A model generated the notes under the pieces. The model saw nothing but the letters and a program-made list of their open reading frames with translations, did no database searches and was not told the origin of the DNA. From the NCBI RefSeq assembly GCF_024494355.1, contig NZ_JAKNQY010000001.1, forward strand, positions 124,001 through 188,000: DNA of 64,000 bases, written 5' to 3'. Position 1 is the first letter of the stretch, and the number at the start of each line of letters is the position of its first letter. The position numbers were made by a program, and so were the translations under genes. The stretch comes from Pseudomonas sp. Q11. GTDB taxonomy: Bacteria; Pseudomonadota; Gammaproteobacteria; Pseudomonadales; Pseudomonadaceae. Below are positions 27,463-36,692 of this stretch, in pieces.

Positions 27463-27488
27463 AAAAACCGGCCTCAAGGGCCGGTTTT
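27463..27488 (-). terminator. Rho-independent terminator after miaE
   Basis: AAAACCGGCC and its complement, with a four-base loop, are followed on the minus strand by TTTTTG. It lies about 37 bases past the miaE stop and upstream of parR. Confidence 0.8.
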
Positions 27489-27524
27489 CAAAGAAGTTTC
27501 ATGTTTTTAAGAGTTTTTAACAAT

Positions 27525-28133
27525 TCAGGCCGACATCGGCACACCGCTGTGAAAACGAAACTCCACGTCCGCTGATTCGATCAGTTCACGTTCGGCATCA
27601 CGAACCTTGTCGATCACCTGAGCGACGTCCTTGGTGTCGCCATACTGGTAGGCCAGTTTCAGGTAGCCCTGAAAATGCCGGGCCTCGCTTTTGAGCAAGC
27701 CGAAATAGAATTTGCCCAGTTCTTCGTCCAGGTGCGGCACCAGGGCCTCGAAGCGCTCGCAACTGCGGGCCTCGATGAAAGCGCCGACCACCAAAGTGTC
27801 CACCAGTTTGACCGGTTCGTGGCTGCGGACCACTTTGCGCAGCCCCGAGGCGTAACGCCCGGCAGAAAGCTGGCGCAAGCCGACCTTGCGTTTCTTCATC
27901 AGGCGCATGACCTGTTCGTGATGCACCAGTTCTTCCCGGGCCAGACGTGACATCAGATTGATCAGGTCTACGTGGGAGTGGTACTTGGCGATCAGGCTCA
28001 GGGCGGTGCTGGCCGCCTTGAATTCGCAGTTCTTGTGGTCGATCAGTAGCGTTTCCTGATCGGCCAGCGCCGCCTGGACCCAGGCATCAGGAGTGCGGCA
28101 ACCAAGGAATTCATGAATTTCGGGAAGGATCAT
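27525..28133 (-). CDS. miaE: tRNA-(ms2io6A37) hydroxylase
   Basis: This diiron monooxygenase of 202 residues hydroxylates the isopentenyl side chain of ms2i6A at tRNA position 37 using O2. Family hallmarks are LADQETLLIDHKNCEFKAAS (shortened; E and H ligands near residues 30-45), EELVHHEQV (about 86-94) and a later E-x6-E/H set in SEARHFQGYLKLA. The start at 28133 gives MILPEIHEFLGC; a GTG at 28142 is an alternative with no better ribosome site. It is divergent from the stress protein gene. Confidence 0.9.
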   Translation of the reverse strand: MILPEIHEFLGCRTPDAWVQAALADQETLLIDHKNCEFKAASTALSLIAKYHSHVDLINLMSRLAREELVHHEQVMRLMKKRKVGLRQLSAGRYASGLRKVVRSHEPVKLVDTLVVGAFIEARSCERFEALVPHLDEELGKFYFGLLKSEARHFQGYLKLAYQYGDTKDVAQVIDKVRDAERELIESADVEFRFHSGVPMSA

Positions 28134-28209
28134 GGGGCTCACGGAAAAAGAGAGTCGAGCGAAGGGCGCCGATTATACCGGCCTGCCTCCAGACCACCAG
28201 CCACCGCCG

Positions 28210-28259
28210 TTGATATGCATCAAGTCGACGACTGCCATACAACAACTATAGTTGAGCAA
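28210..28259 (+). promoter_or_regulatory. ANR/DNR box and class II promoter of the universal stress gene
   Basis: TTGATATGCATCAA at 28210-28223 is a perfect FNR/ANR site (TTGAT-N4-ATCAA). A TATAGT -10 element lies at 28247-28252 inside the 12-bp palindrome CAACTATAGTTG, putting the likely start near 28259 and the box centre about 42 bases upstream. That is the classical position for ANR activation under low oxygen. Confidence 0.8.
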
Positions 28260-28292
28260 CGCCATGCCTTTTTATTGCTGGAGACGTCGATC

Positions 28293-29156
28293 ATGCAAGC
28301 CATTCGCAGCATTCTGGTGGTCATCGACCCCGAACATTCGGAAAGCCTGGCGCTCAAGCGCGCCAAACTGATCGCCGGTGTGACCCAGGCTCACTTGCAC
28401 CTGCTGGTGTGCGACAAAAAGCATGACCATGCCGGCATGCTCAGCGTGCTGAAGGCCGCGCTGCTGGCGGACGGCTACAGCGTCACCACCGAACAGGCCT
28501 GGAACGAAAGCCTGTACGAAACCATTATTGACGTACAGCAGGCCGAAGGTTGCGGCCTGGTGATCAAGCAGCACTTCCCCGACAGCCCGCTGAAAAAAGC
28601 CCTGCTGACGCCCGCGGACTGGAAACTGCTGCGCCATTGCCCGACGCCGGTGCTGCTGGTGAAAACCGCCGGATCCTGGAAAGACAAAGTGATCCTGGCC
28701 GCCGTCGACGTGGGCAATGCCGACGGCGAGCACCGCCACCTGCACGCCACCATCATCGATCACGGCTACGACATCGCCAGCCTGGCCAAAGCGCACCTGC
28801 ATGTGATCACCGCCCATCCCACGCCGATGCTTTCGTCCGCCGATCCGACGTTCCAGCTCAAGGAAACCATCGAGGCCAAATACCGCGAACAATGCCGGGC
28901 GTTCCAGGCTGAGTTCGACATCGACGACCAACACCTGCACATCGAAGAAGGTCCAGCGGACGTCCTGATTCCATACATGGCGCGCAAGCTGCAGGCGGCA
29001 GTGACCGTGATCGGCACCGTGGCGCGTTCCGGGCTGTCTGGGGTTCTGATCGGCAACACCGCCGAAGCGGTGCTCGATACGCTTGAAAGCGACGTGCTGG
29101 TGCTCAAACCGCAGGAGGTTGAGGATCAGTTGGTGGAGTTGGCGGTCAAGGACTGA
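28293..29156 (+). CDS. Tandem universal stress protein (UspE type), probably oxygen-limitation induced
   Basis: This 287-residue protein is made of two Usp domains, about 1-135 and 140-280. The second retains the nucleotide-binding pattern GTVARSGLSGVLIGNTAEAVL (shortened; G-x2-G-x9-G-S/N), while the first is degenerate (KQHFPDSPLKKALL). Usp proteins of Pseudomonas support survival during anaerobic stress. The upstream ANR box fits this. The start at 28293 is the ATG with GGAG nearby; the preceding in-frame stretch overlaps the promoter. The neighbouring order usp-DUF1289-acnB is the one recalled for P. aeruginosa. Confidence 0.9.
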   Translation: MQAIRSILVVIDPEHSESLALKRAKLIAGVTQAHLHLLVCDKKHDHAGMLSVLKAALLADGYSVTTEQAWNESLYETIIDVQQAEGCGLVIKQHFPDSPLKKALLTPADWKLLRHCPTPVLLVKTAGSWKDKVILAAVDVGNADGEHRHLHATIIDHGYDIASLAKAHLHVITAHPTPMLSSADPTFQLKETIEAKYREQCRAFQAEFDIDDQHLHIEEGPADVLIPYMARKLQAAVTVIGTVARSGLSGVLIGNTAEAVLDTLESDVLVLKPQEVEDQLVELAVKD

Positions 29157-29179
29157 AAGTCCAGAGCTGTCAGGGTAGT

Positions 29180-29255
29180 CATCGCGAGCAGGCTCGCTCC
29201 CACATAGAACTCAGGGTGCTCACAAGTCCCCTGTGGGAGCGAGCCTGCTCGCGAT
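29180..29255. repeat. REP-like inverted repeat pair
   Basis: The arms CATCGCGAGCAGGCTCGCTC and its complement (29231-29255) are separated by about 26 bases. The element sits between the convergent ends of the stress protein and DUF1289 genes. Confidence 0.85.
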
Positions 29256-29266
29256 ACTTCTAAATC

Positions 29267-29737
29267 TCAACCGCCGATCGCATCCTTCAGGAAGCCCGGC
29301 GCGATGTAGCGCTGGTAATGGGCTTCGGACAGCAGGAAGAATTCCCGATCAATGGCGTCGCGCAGGTCCGGCAGGTCCCAGTCGCGAAATTCGGGCATCA
29401 GCACCATGCCGTAGGCTTCCAGGTTGTTGATCACCCGCGCGCCACGGGCGATCAACTGATAGGCCCAACAGTATTCCGACTGGTGCGGCACGAAACGGAT
29501 CTTGCGTGTTTCCAGTTGCTGGCGCAGCAGCGCAGGATCAAAAACCTCCAGCTTGGCCACCATCACCTGGACCAGCAACTGCTCAAGCCGCATCCACACC
29601 GCGCGTTTCTCGTCCTCGTTATAGCCGTTCCAATGAATCACTTCATGGTGGAACCGCTTGCAGCCACGGCACACCAGGTCACCATAGACAGTGGAGCAAA
29701 GGCCGACGCAGGGGGTCTTGATGAGCTGGTTGGGCAT
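29267..29737 (-). CDS. DUF1289 domain protein
   Basis: This is a 156-residue cytoplasmic protein. The N-terminus PCVGLCSTVYGDLVCRGCKR (shortened) has the four-cysteine DUF1289 pattern, likely metal binding, followed by a tryptophan-rich helix HHEVIHWNGY. The rest (about 60-156) is a helical extension without a known motif. The function of DUF1289 is not established. The start at 29737 was chosen because MPNQLIKTPCVG places the cysteine motif as in relatives; no good Shine-Dalgarno is visible. Confidence 0.75.
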   Translation of the reverse strand: MPNQLIKTPCVGLCSTVYGDLVCRGCKRFHHEVIHWNGYNEDEKRAVWMRLEQLLVQVMVAKLEVFDPALLRQQLETRKIRFVPHQSEYCWAYQLIARGARVINNLEAYGMVLMPEFRDWDLPDLRDAIDREFFLLSEAHYQRYIAPGFLKDAIGG

Positions 29738-29842
29738 AAGGAAAAACACACGCAAAAGCAGGACAGGCCGGCATGTTAGCCCTTTGTCTAAGATTGATCA
29801 CCCCTCAAACTTCAGGGCCTAACTTACGTTTATTTTTTTTTT

Positions 29843-30145
29843 GCCGTAGAATCAGCCAGCCTTTTAAGGCGCCAATGTCCGTTAGAAGCTGTTTTCAAAG
29901 CGTCACGAGCACAGTCGTTCCTTCAGAGCGGTGTTGGCCGAGGGTCTTTCCAGCGGGGAAAGCCCAACGCCAACCCTCATCAGCTCCCCGTTCTGCAGGC
30001 GTAAAACTTTGAAAGCAGCTTCTGTGAGGAACTCCCGGAAACTCTGGCGTGGTGGCTCAAAAAGCCTCCGACGCGCATGAGTACCGTGGGTTTCTGGATG
30101 AGCGTCCCGGACACCCATTTGGGACCACTGATGAGGGTAATAACT
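29843..30145 (+). promoter_or_regulatory. Long structured leader of acnB
   Basis: The 408-base gap before acnB holds no gene. A -10-like TAGAAT at about 29846-29851 suggests a transcript start near 29858 and a leader of about 290 nt. In it, AGAAGCTGTTTTCAAAG (29884-29900) pairs with 30007-30023 with one mismatch, closing a 106-nt domain. Inside are a hairpin CTTTCC/GGAAAG (29946-29962), an enclosing stem GAGGGT/ACCCTC (29940-29945 with 29973-29978) and an alternative stem GTTGGC/GCCAAC (29933-29938 with 29969-29974) that cannot form together with the enclosing stem. Confidence 0.6.
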
Positions 30146-32746
30146 GTGCTTGAAGCCTACCGCAAACATATCGAAGAGCGTGCAGCACTGGGTATCGTTC
30201 CCCAGCCGCTTAACGCCGAACAAACCGCAGGCCTGATCGAGCTGCTGAAGAATCCTCCGGCTGGCGAAGAAGCTTTCCTCGTTGACCTGATCACCAATCG
30301 CGTTCCGCCTGGAGTCGACGAAGCCGCCTACGTGAAGGCCGGTTTCCTGTCCGCCCTGGCCAAAGGCGAAGCCCAATCCCCTCTGCTGGACAAGAAGCGC
30401 GCCGTTGAACTGCTCGGCACCATGCAGGGCGGCTACAACATCGTCACCCTGGTGGACCTGCTGGACGATGCCGAACTGGCACCCGTCGCCGCCAAAGAAC
30501 TCAAGCACACCCTGCTGATGTTCGACGCCTTCCACGACGTGGCTGAGAAAGCCCGCAATGGCAACGTTCACGCCAAGGGCGTGCTGCAATCCTGGGCCGA
30601 CGGCGAGTGGTTCAAGAACCGCCCGGTGCTGGCCGACAAGATCAGCCTGCGGGTGTTCAAGGTTACCGGCGAAACCAACACCGACGACCTCTCCCCGGCT
30701 CCTGACGCCTGGTCCCGCCCGGACATCCCACTGCACGCCCTGACCATGCTGAAAATGGCCCGTGACGGTATCGTGCCGGATGAACAAGGCAAGACCGGCC
30801 CGATGAAGCAGATCGAAGAGATGCGCGGCCAGGGTTTCCCGATCGCCTACGTCGGTGACGTGGTCGGTACCGGTTCGTCGCGTAAATCGGCCACCAACTC
30901 GGTGCTGTGGTTCTTCGGTGACGACGTGCCTTACGTGCCGAACAAGCGCGCCGGTGGTTTCTGCTTCGGCAGCAAGATCGCCCCGATTTTCTACAACACC
31001 ATGGAAGACGCCGGCGCCCTGCCGATCGAATTCGATGTGTCCAACATGCACATGGGCGACGTGATCGACCTGTACCCGCATGCGGGCAAAGTCTGCAAGC
31101 ACGGCACCGATGAAGTCCTGACCACCTTCGAAATGAAGACCCCGGTCCTGTTGGACGAAGTGCGTGCCGGCGGCCGTATCCCGCTGATCATCGGCCGCGG
31201 CCTGACCGAGAAGGCACGTACCGAGCTGGGCCTGCCCGCTTCGGACCTGTTCAAGAAGCCGGAAGCCCCGGCCGAAAGCACCAAGGGTTTCACCCTGGCG
31301 CAGAAAATGGTCGGCAAGGCCTGCGGCGTGACCGGCGTTCGTCCGGGCACCTACTGCGAGCCGAAGATGACCACCGTCGGCTCCCAGGACACCACTGGCC
31401 CGATGACCCGTGATGAATTGAAAGACCTGGCGTGCCTGGGCTTCTCGACCGATCTGGTGATGCAGTCCTTCTGCCACACCGCGGCCTATCCAAAGCCGAT
31501 CGACGTGACCACCCACCACACCCTGCCTGACTTCATCATGACCCGTGGCGGCGTGTCCCTGCGTCCGGGCGACGGCATCATCCACAGCTGGCTGAACCGC
31601 ATGCTGCTGCCGGACACCGTCGGTACCGGTGGCGACTCCCACACCCGTTTCCCGATCGGTATCTCGTTCCCGGCCGGTTCCGGCCTGGTGGCGTTCGCCG
31701 CCGCCACTGGCGTCATGCCGCTGGACATGCCGGAATCGATCCTGGTTCGCTTCAAGGGCAAGCTGCAACCAGGCGTCACCCTGCGTGACCTGGTACATGC
31801 CATCCCTTACTACGCGATCCAGAAAGGCCTGTTGACCGTCGAGAAGAAAGGCAAGAAGAACGCCTTCTCCGGCCGCATCCTGGAAATCGAAGGCCTGGAA
31901 ACCCTGACCGTCGAGCAAGCGTTCGAACTATCCGACGCCTCGGCCGAACGTTCCGCTGCCGGCTGCACCATCAAGCTGTCCAAGGAATCGATTGCTGAAT
32001 ACCTGCAATCGAACATCACCCTGCTGCGCTGGATGATCGGCGAAGGCTACGGCGATGCCCGTACCCTGGAGCGTCGTGCCCAGGCGATGGAAGCCTGGCT
32101 GGCCAACCCGGAACTGCTGGAAGCCGACAAGGACGCCGAGTACGCCGAAGTCATCGAGATCGACCTGGCCGACGTCAAGGAGCCTGTGCTCTGCGCGCCG
32201 AACGACCCGGACGATGCCCGCCTGCTCTCCAGCGTCGCTGGGCAGAAAATCGATGAAGTGTTCATCGGTTCGTGCATGACCAACATCGGCCACTTCCGCG
32301 CTGCTGGTAAGTTGCTGGAACAGGTCAAGGGCCAGCTGCCAACCCGTCTGTGGCTCTCGCCGCCGACCAAGATGGACGCTCACCAGCTCACCGAAGAAGG
32401 CTACTACGGCATCTACGGCAAGGCCGGTGCTCGGATGGAAATGCCAGGCTGCTCGCTGTGCATGGGTAACCAGGCACGCGTGGAACCGAACTCCACCGTG
32501 GTGTCGACTTCGACCCGTAACTTCCCGAACCGTCTGGGCGACGGCGCGAATGTCTACCTGGCTTCGGCCGAACTGGCATCCGTGGCGTCCATCCTGGGTC
32601 GCCTGCCGACCGTCGAGGAGTACATGGAATACGCCGGCAAGATCGACAGCATGGCAGCGGACGTGTACCGCTACCTGAGCTTCGACCAGATCGCCGAGTT
32701 CCGTGAAGCGGCTGCCAATGCCAACATCCCGGTCGTTCAAGCCTAA
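30146..32746 (+). CDS. acnB: Bifunctional aconitate hydratase 2 / 2-methylisocitrate dehydratase
   Basis: This TCA-cycle enzyme interconverts citrate and isocitrate through a 4Fe-4S cluster and is 866 residues long, as usual for AcnB. The N-terminal HEAT-like domain begins [20 protein letters not shown] (shortened). The swivel domain contains [19 protein letters not shown]. Cluster cysteines occur in the C-terminal part, [12 protein letters not shown] and [14 protein letters not shown]. The start is GTG at 30146, preceded by GAGGG; in-frame ATGs upstream would add leader-encoded residues unlike AcnB. Expression is probably controlled through the long leader. A strong terminator follows. Confidence 0.96.
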   Translation: MLEAYRKHIEERAALGIVPQPLNAEQTAGLIELLKNPPAGEEAFLVDLITNRVPPGVDEAAYVKAGFLSALAKGEAQSPLLDKKRAVELLGTMQGGYNIVTLVDLLDDAELAPVAAKELKHTLLMFDAFHDVAEKARNGNVHAKGVLQSWADGEWFKNRPVLADKISLRVFKVTGETNTDDLSPAPDAWSRPDIPLHALTMLKMARDGIVPDEQGKTGPMKQIEEMRGQGFPIAYVGDVVGTGSSRKSATNSVLWFFGDDVPYVPNKRAGGFCFGSKIAPIFYNTMEDAGALPIEFDVSNMHMGDVIDLYPHAGKVCKHGTDEVLTTFEMKTPVLLDEVRAGGRIPLIIGRGLTEKARTELGLPASDLFKKPEAPAESTKGFTLAQKMVGKACGVTGVRPGTYCEPKMTTVGSQDTTGPMTRDELKDLACLGFSTDLVMQSFCHTAAYPKPIDVTTHHTLPDFIMTRGGVSLRPGDGIIHSWLNRMLLPDTVGTGGDSHTRFPIGISFPAGSGLVAFAAATGVMPLDMPESILVRFKGKLQPGVTLRDLVHAIPYYAIQKGLLTVEKKGKKNAFSGRILEIEGLETLTVEQAFELSDASAERSAAGCTIKLSKESIAEYLQSNITLLRWMIGEGYGDARTLERRAQAMEAWLANPELLEADKDAEYAEVIEIDLADVKEPVLCAPNDPDDARLLSSVAGQKIDEVFIGSCMTNIGHFRAAGKLLEQVKGQLPTRLWLSPPTKMDAHQLTEEGYYGIYGKAGARMEMPGCSLCMGNQARVEPNSTVVSTSTRNFPNRLGDGANVYLASAELASVASILGRLPTVEEYMEYAGKIDSMAADVYRYLSFDQIAEFREAAANANIPVVQA

Positions 32747-32765
32747 GGCTTTAACGCTCGACTAA

Positions 32766-32802
32766 AAACGCCGCCCTTCTTGCGAGGGGCGGCGTTTTTT
32801 TA
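32766..32802 (+). terminator. Rho-independent terminator after acnB
   Basis: AACGCCGCCC and GGGGCGGCGTT form a long stem with a short loop, followed by a run of seven T. It begins 20 bases past the acnB stop. Confidence 0.93.
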
Positions 32803-32835
32803 TGCCTGTGATTTCGAGGCAAACTGAACCGACGC

Positions 32836-32991
32836 CATCGCGAGCAGGCTCGCTCCCACAGGGGATCTGTGTCTGACGCTGTTTCTGTGAACGCTCGAAA
32901 ACTGTGGGAGCGGGCTTGCTCGCGAAGACGGCAGCACGTCCAACATCAATGCAAGCTGACCCACCGCTTTCGCGAGCAAGCCTGCTCCCAC
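32836..32991. repeat. Cluster of three REP-like half units
   Basis: Three units in alternating orientation: CATCGCGAGCAGGCTCGCTC at 32836, TGTGGGAGCGGGCTTGCTCG at 32903 and CGCGAGCAAGCCTGCTCCCA at 32970. Any two neighbours can pair. The cluster fills the space between the acnB terminator and the transporter stop. Confidence 0.82.
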
Positions 32992-33002
32992 CGGGAATCC
33001 GG

Positions 33003-34283
33003 TCAGGATGTCAGGGAATAGACCAGCGCGGTAATTGCCACGCCCCCTACCAGCGTCACGAACACATTGGACGCCTGGCCACGGTAGCGGGCCATGGCCG
33101 GGACCTTTTGGATGGCGTACATCGGCATCAGGAACAGGATCGCTGCGATCACCGGGCCACCCAGGGTTTCAATCATGCCCAGGATGCTCGGGTTAAGGGT
33201 GGCGACGATCCAGCACACCACCAGCATGAACGCCGCAGTCAGGCGGTCAAGGGTCTTGGGCGCCGGACGGCGCCCGCTCTTGACGATCAGCCCCTTGAGG
33301 CCTTCGCTGGCGCCAATGTAGTGCCCCAGGAAGGATTTGGAGATCGCCACGAACGCAATCAACGGCGCGGCAAAAGCGATGGTCGGATTGCTGAAGTGGT
33401 TGGCCAGGTACGACAGGATCGACAGATTCTGCGCCTTGGCCTCGGCCAGTTGCGACGAGGAAAGCGTCAAAACACAACTGAACACAAAGAACAGCACCAT
33501 CACCACCATCAGCACATGGGCGCGCGACAGGATCTGCGAACTGCGCACCTCGGCGTTGTCGCCATGGCGACGTTTCTGATCCACCGCAAACGCCGAGATG
33601 ATCGGCGAGTGGTTGAACGAGAACACCATCACCGGTATCGCCAGCCACAAAGTATGCAGCAGCGCTGCTGGCTCAGGCAGCGTGGACGCCGTACTCAGGA
33701 TGCCACCGTTCCAGTGTGGGATCAGAAACACCGCCAGGAACAGCAACGCTACGATAAACGGATAGACCATCAGGCTCATGGCCTTGACGATCGCCTGCTC
33801 TCCGCATCGCACCACTGCCAGCAACCCCAGGATCAACACCAGCGACAGCATCACCCGGGGTGGCGGCTGGATATGCAGTTGATGCTCCAGGAAGCTGCCC
33901 ACCGTATTGGTCAGCGCCACGCTGTAGATCAGCAGGATCGGGAAAATCGCAAAGAAGTACAGCAACGTGATCAGCGCACCGGCCTTGATGCCGAAATGCT
34001 CTTCCACCACTTCAGTGATGTCCGCGCCGTCACGACCGGATAAGACGAAACGGGTCAGGCCCCGATGGGCGTAAAACGTCATGGGAAACGCCAGCAACGC
34101 CAGGATCAACAGCGGCCAGAAACCGCCAAGGCCGGCGTTGATGGGCAAAAACAAAGTACCTGCACCGATGGCGGTGCCAAACAGACCCAGCATCCAGGTG
34201 GTGTCATGGCGGCCCCACTGGCTGAGCATAGTTGGGGCTGTCGTTTCAAAGCGTTCTTCGACGCTAGTGGCCTGATCATTCAT
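33003..34283 (-). CDS. HAAAP-family amino acid (serine/threonine-type) transporter
   Basis: This 426-residue inner-membrane protein has about eleven helices. It opens with WMLGLFGTAIGAGTLFLPI, the conserved first helix of the hydroxy/aromatic amino acid permease family, and contains SFNHSPIISAF and KSFLGHYIGASEGLKG, close to SdaC/TdcC serine and threonine proton symporters. The exact substrate is inferred. The start at 34283 (MNDQATSVEERF) has GGAG upstream; a longer frame from 34403 would add a non-homologous tail. No serine deaminase gene is adjacent. Confidence 0.85.
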   Translation of the reverse strand: MNDQATSVEERFETTAPTMLSQWGRHDTTWMLGLFGTAIGAGTLFLPINAGLGGFWPLLILALLAFPMTFYAHRGLTRFVLSGRDGADITEVVEEHFGIKAGALITLLYFFAIFPILLIYSVALTNTVGSFLEHQLHIQPPPRVMLSLVLILGLLAVVRCGEQAIVKAMSLMVYPFIVALLFLAVFLIPHWNGGILSTASTLPEPAALLHTLWLAIPVMVFSFNHSPIISAFAVDQKRRHGDNAEVRSSQILSRAHVLMVVMVLFFVFSCVLTLSSSQLAEAKAQNLSILSYLANHFSNPTIAFAAPLIAFVAISKSFLGHYIGASEGLKGLIVKSGRRPAPKTLDRLTAAFMLVVCWIVATLNPSILGMIETLGGPVIAAILFLMPMYAIQKVPAMARYRGQASNVFVTLVGGVAITALVYSLTS

Positions 34284-34662
34284 CCGGTCGGATCTCCGCA
34301 TTCCGGTCACATGCACCCGGCCGGGACGAGTCGGAAAACCCCGACAGGCAGCGCCCTGGCCGAAACAGGGGCGCGATTGTCCGGGATTAACGAGCAGAAG
34401 CAAAGACTTAGCTGAGGAGCGGTAATACGGACCAGATCATTCCAATAGAAGCTGCTGACGCATGACCTGTGGGAGCGGGCTTGCTCGCGAAGGCGGTGAG
34501 TCAGCACCACGTTAGCTCAATGACCCGCCGCATTCGCGAGCAAGCCCGCTCCCACGAGGACGCTCAACCCGAAATAAATATAAATTACCGAAGGTCTCTG
34601 TCTTGAGCTCTACAATCAGGTTGAATACCTGAACATCACCAAAGCGCCCACAGGAGCACAGC
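34284..34662. repeat. Intergenic stretch with REP-like pair
   Basis: This 379-base divergent gap contains one REP pair, TGTGGGAGCGGGCTTGCTCG from 34468 and the complement at 34533-34555. It must also hold the promoters of the transporter and of the dehydrogenase. I see no gene in it. Confidence 0.7.
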
Positions 34663-35616
34663 ATGACCGCAACCGTTCTTGTACTGGTTGAAACCGTCAA
34701 CGAATACCTGCCGATTCTTGAGCAGCAGGGCTATCACTTGGAGTTGGCGCCAACGCCTGCCGAGCGCAAGACGGCGATTTACGAACATGGAGAACGGTTC
34801 AGCGCGGTACTGACCCGCGGTCCCCTGGGTTTGACGGCCGAGGAAATGGCCGCCCTGCCCAACCTGAAAATCATCTGCGTGATCGGCGCCGGCTACGAGC
34901 AGGTGGACCTGCAGGCCGCCCATCAGCGCGGCATCGTCGTGACCAATGGCGCCGGGGTCAACGCGTCGTCGGTTGCCGACCATGCCATGGCGCTGTTGCT
35001 GGCGTTGGTGCGCGATATCCCCCATTGCGATGCCGCCCTGCGACGGGGCGAATGGCCGAGGGCCGCTCGCCCTTCCCTGGCCGGCAAGCGGCTGGGCGTG
35101 CTGGGCCTTGGCGCGGTGGGCATGGCGATCGCCAAACGGGCCGCCCTGGGCTTTGACATGAGCGTCAGCTACCACAATCGCCGGGTACGCAATGACGTGC
35201 CCTACACCTTCTGCGCCACCCCTACGGAACTGGCACGGGTCTCGGACTTCCTGATCCTCGCCACACCAGGCGGACTGGATACCCGCCAGTTGATCAACAA
35301 GCAGACCCTCGATGCCCTCGGGCCAAAAGGATTTCTGGTGAACGTCGCCAGGGCCAGCGTAGTTGCCACCGCCGATCTGATCAGCGCCCTGGAGCATCGG
35401 CGGATTGCCGGCGCGGCCCTGGATGTGTTCGATGACGAGCCCGAGGTGCCGCAGGCGCTGAAAAACCTGCCCAACGTCGTCCTTACGCCCCACGTGGCTG
35501 GCCTGTCGCCGGAAGCGACCCGCGCGATGGTAGAGCTGGTGGGCCAGAACCTGACCGCGTTCTTTTCCGGCAAACCGGTGCTGACGCCGGTGCGGTTGCC
35601 CCACGAGCAGCGTTAG
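34663..35616 (+). CDS. D-isomer-specific 2-hydroxyacid dehydrogenase
   Basis: This is a 317-residue NAD(P)-dependent reductase, likely of glyoxylate, hydroxypyruvate or 2-ketogluconate. The Rossmann motif is VLGLGAVGMAIAKRA (about 146-160), with the substrate/catalytic arginine in VNVARASVV, glutamate in DVFDDEPEVP and histidine in LTPHVAG, the R-E-H triad of the family. The catalytic domain is split at the N- and C-termini as usual. AGGAG lies eight bases before the ATG. It ends against the terminal tssA codons of the secretion cluster, overlapping by four bases. Confidence 0.9.
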   Translation: MTATVLVLVETVNEYLPILEQQGYHLELAPTPAERKTAIYEHGERFSAVLTRGPLGLTAEEMAALPNLKIICVIGAGYEQVDLQAAHQRGIVVTNGAGVNASSVADHAMALLLALVRDIPHCDAALRRGEWPRAARPSLAGKRLGVLGLGAVGMAIAKRAALGFDMSVSYHNRRVRNDVPYTFCATPTELARVSDFLILATPGGLDTRQLINKQTLDALGPKGFLVNVARASVVATADLISALEHRRIAGAALDVFDDEPEVPQALKNLPNVVLTPHVAGLSPEATRAMVELVGQNLTAFFSGKPVLTPVRLPHEQR

Positions 35617-36692
35617 AGAACCCCCAGCAGCGTCCACAGGCGCCTGGATTCGGCATCGGCACTGATCAGTTCGCCCAGCAGCTCGCTCAAAGGCTTGTTG
35701 CCCCACTCCACGCCACGCCGGATCAGATAAGGCACCGGGCTGTGGGGCTCGGTGCGGGCCAGGTAGCCGGCGATGACCAGTAACTGGCGATAGGCTTCTT
35801 CGCGGCTGGCCGGTTCCTGAAAAGCCAGGGTCGCAGCGGCGCTCGCCTGCGCCGGGGCGGTCTGCGGCGCCACCGCGGGTGCCGGCACGACGGTGGGTTG
35901 CTGTGGGTTCATCGCAATGAACTCCTCTATCAATGTCAGCAAGGCCTGCATTATGTCCTGCAAGGCGGTATAGCCTGGGGCCAGATTGCCCAGGTAGGCA
36001 TCACTCCAGGCTTCGAGGCGTTGCAGGTGCTGAAGGCTCAGCATCAGGCTGCCCTGGCGATGCAGCCAGAACGACAATGGGGTGGTGCGAATCAGTTCGC
36101 TGAGTTTTTTCTGATCGTTGCGCGCCGCTTCCGCCGAGGCCTTGGCGTTTTTAGTATCGTTGACCAGCACCTGCTGGCGTTGCAGACGTTGCCAGTCGGC
36201 CAGGCAAAAACCGTCGAAGTCCTGATCCCGGCCATCGAACAATGGCACCCGCGTCAGTAACACTTCGCTGTAACGACGGGCCAGCCACTCCAGCGGAATC
36301 ACCCGCCACGACTGATCACCGTCATCAGCCTGGGGGTACAACTGCTCGGGGTAGCGCTCACACAACCCCGCCACCAACGCCAGGCTACCCGGCAACCCTT
36401 CCAGCCCCGTCAGGTGTAACCAGGCCTCCCCCAGCCAGGCACTGATCATCAAATCCTTGCTGCGCTCAAGCAGCAGCGCAGTGGCGAGTTTTTCCAGTTC
36501 CGGCCATTGGGCGCGCTTGATCGAGGATTGCCACACACCGGTGGGCAGGCTGGTGTCGTCCTCACGGCGCAACTCGCGTAACTGGTCGAACTCCGGCTCA
36601 TAGCGCAGATCCTGGCCGCACGGCGATTCAGCGCTGATCGGCTCAAGCAACCGGGTAATCAATTCGGGCAACGGGGATATCGGCAAACTCAC
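35613..36692 (-). CDS. tssA: T6SS protein TssA
   Basis: This 359-residue component has an ImpA N-terminal domain (LLEPISAESPCGQDLRYEPEF, shortened, about 15-35; WLGEAWLHLTGLEGL about 95-109). The proline/alanine-rich linker at about 250-285 precedes a C-terminal region ending RRLWTLLGVL. TssA caps and coordinates polymerisation of the tail sheath and inner tube. It is the last gene of the leftward half-cluster, and its ATG overlaps the tssM stop by four bases. Confidence 0.9.
   Translation of the reverse strand: MSLPISPLPELITRLLEPISAESPCGQDLRYEPEFDQLRELRREDDTSLPTGVWQSSIKRAQWPELEKLATALLLERSKDLMISAWLGEAWLHLTGLEGLPGSLALVAGLCERYPEQLYPQADDGDQSWRVIPLEWLARRYSEVLLTRVPLFDGRDQDFDGFCLADWQRLQRQQVLVNDTKNAKASAEAARNDQKKLSELIRTTPLSFWLHRQGSLMLSLQHLQRLEAWSDAYLGNLAPGYTALQDIMQALLTLIEEFIAMNPQQPTVVPAPAVAPQTAPAQASAAATLAFQEPASREEAYRQLLVIAGYLARTEPHSPVPYLIRRGVEWGNKPLSELLGELISADAESRRLWTLLGVL

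Noticed and set aside
29903..31918. Open frame of 671 codons antisense to acnB
   Set aside because: It mirrors the acnB codon structure, as is common in GC-rich genes. It has no ribosome site and resembles no family.
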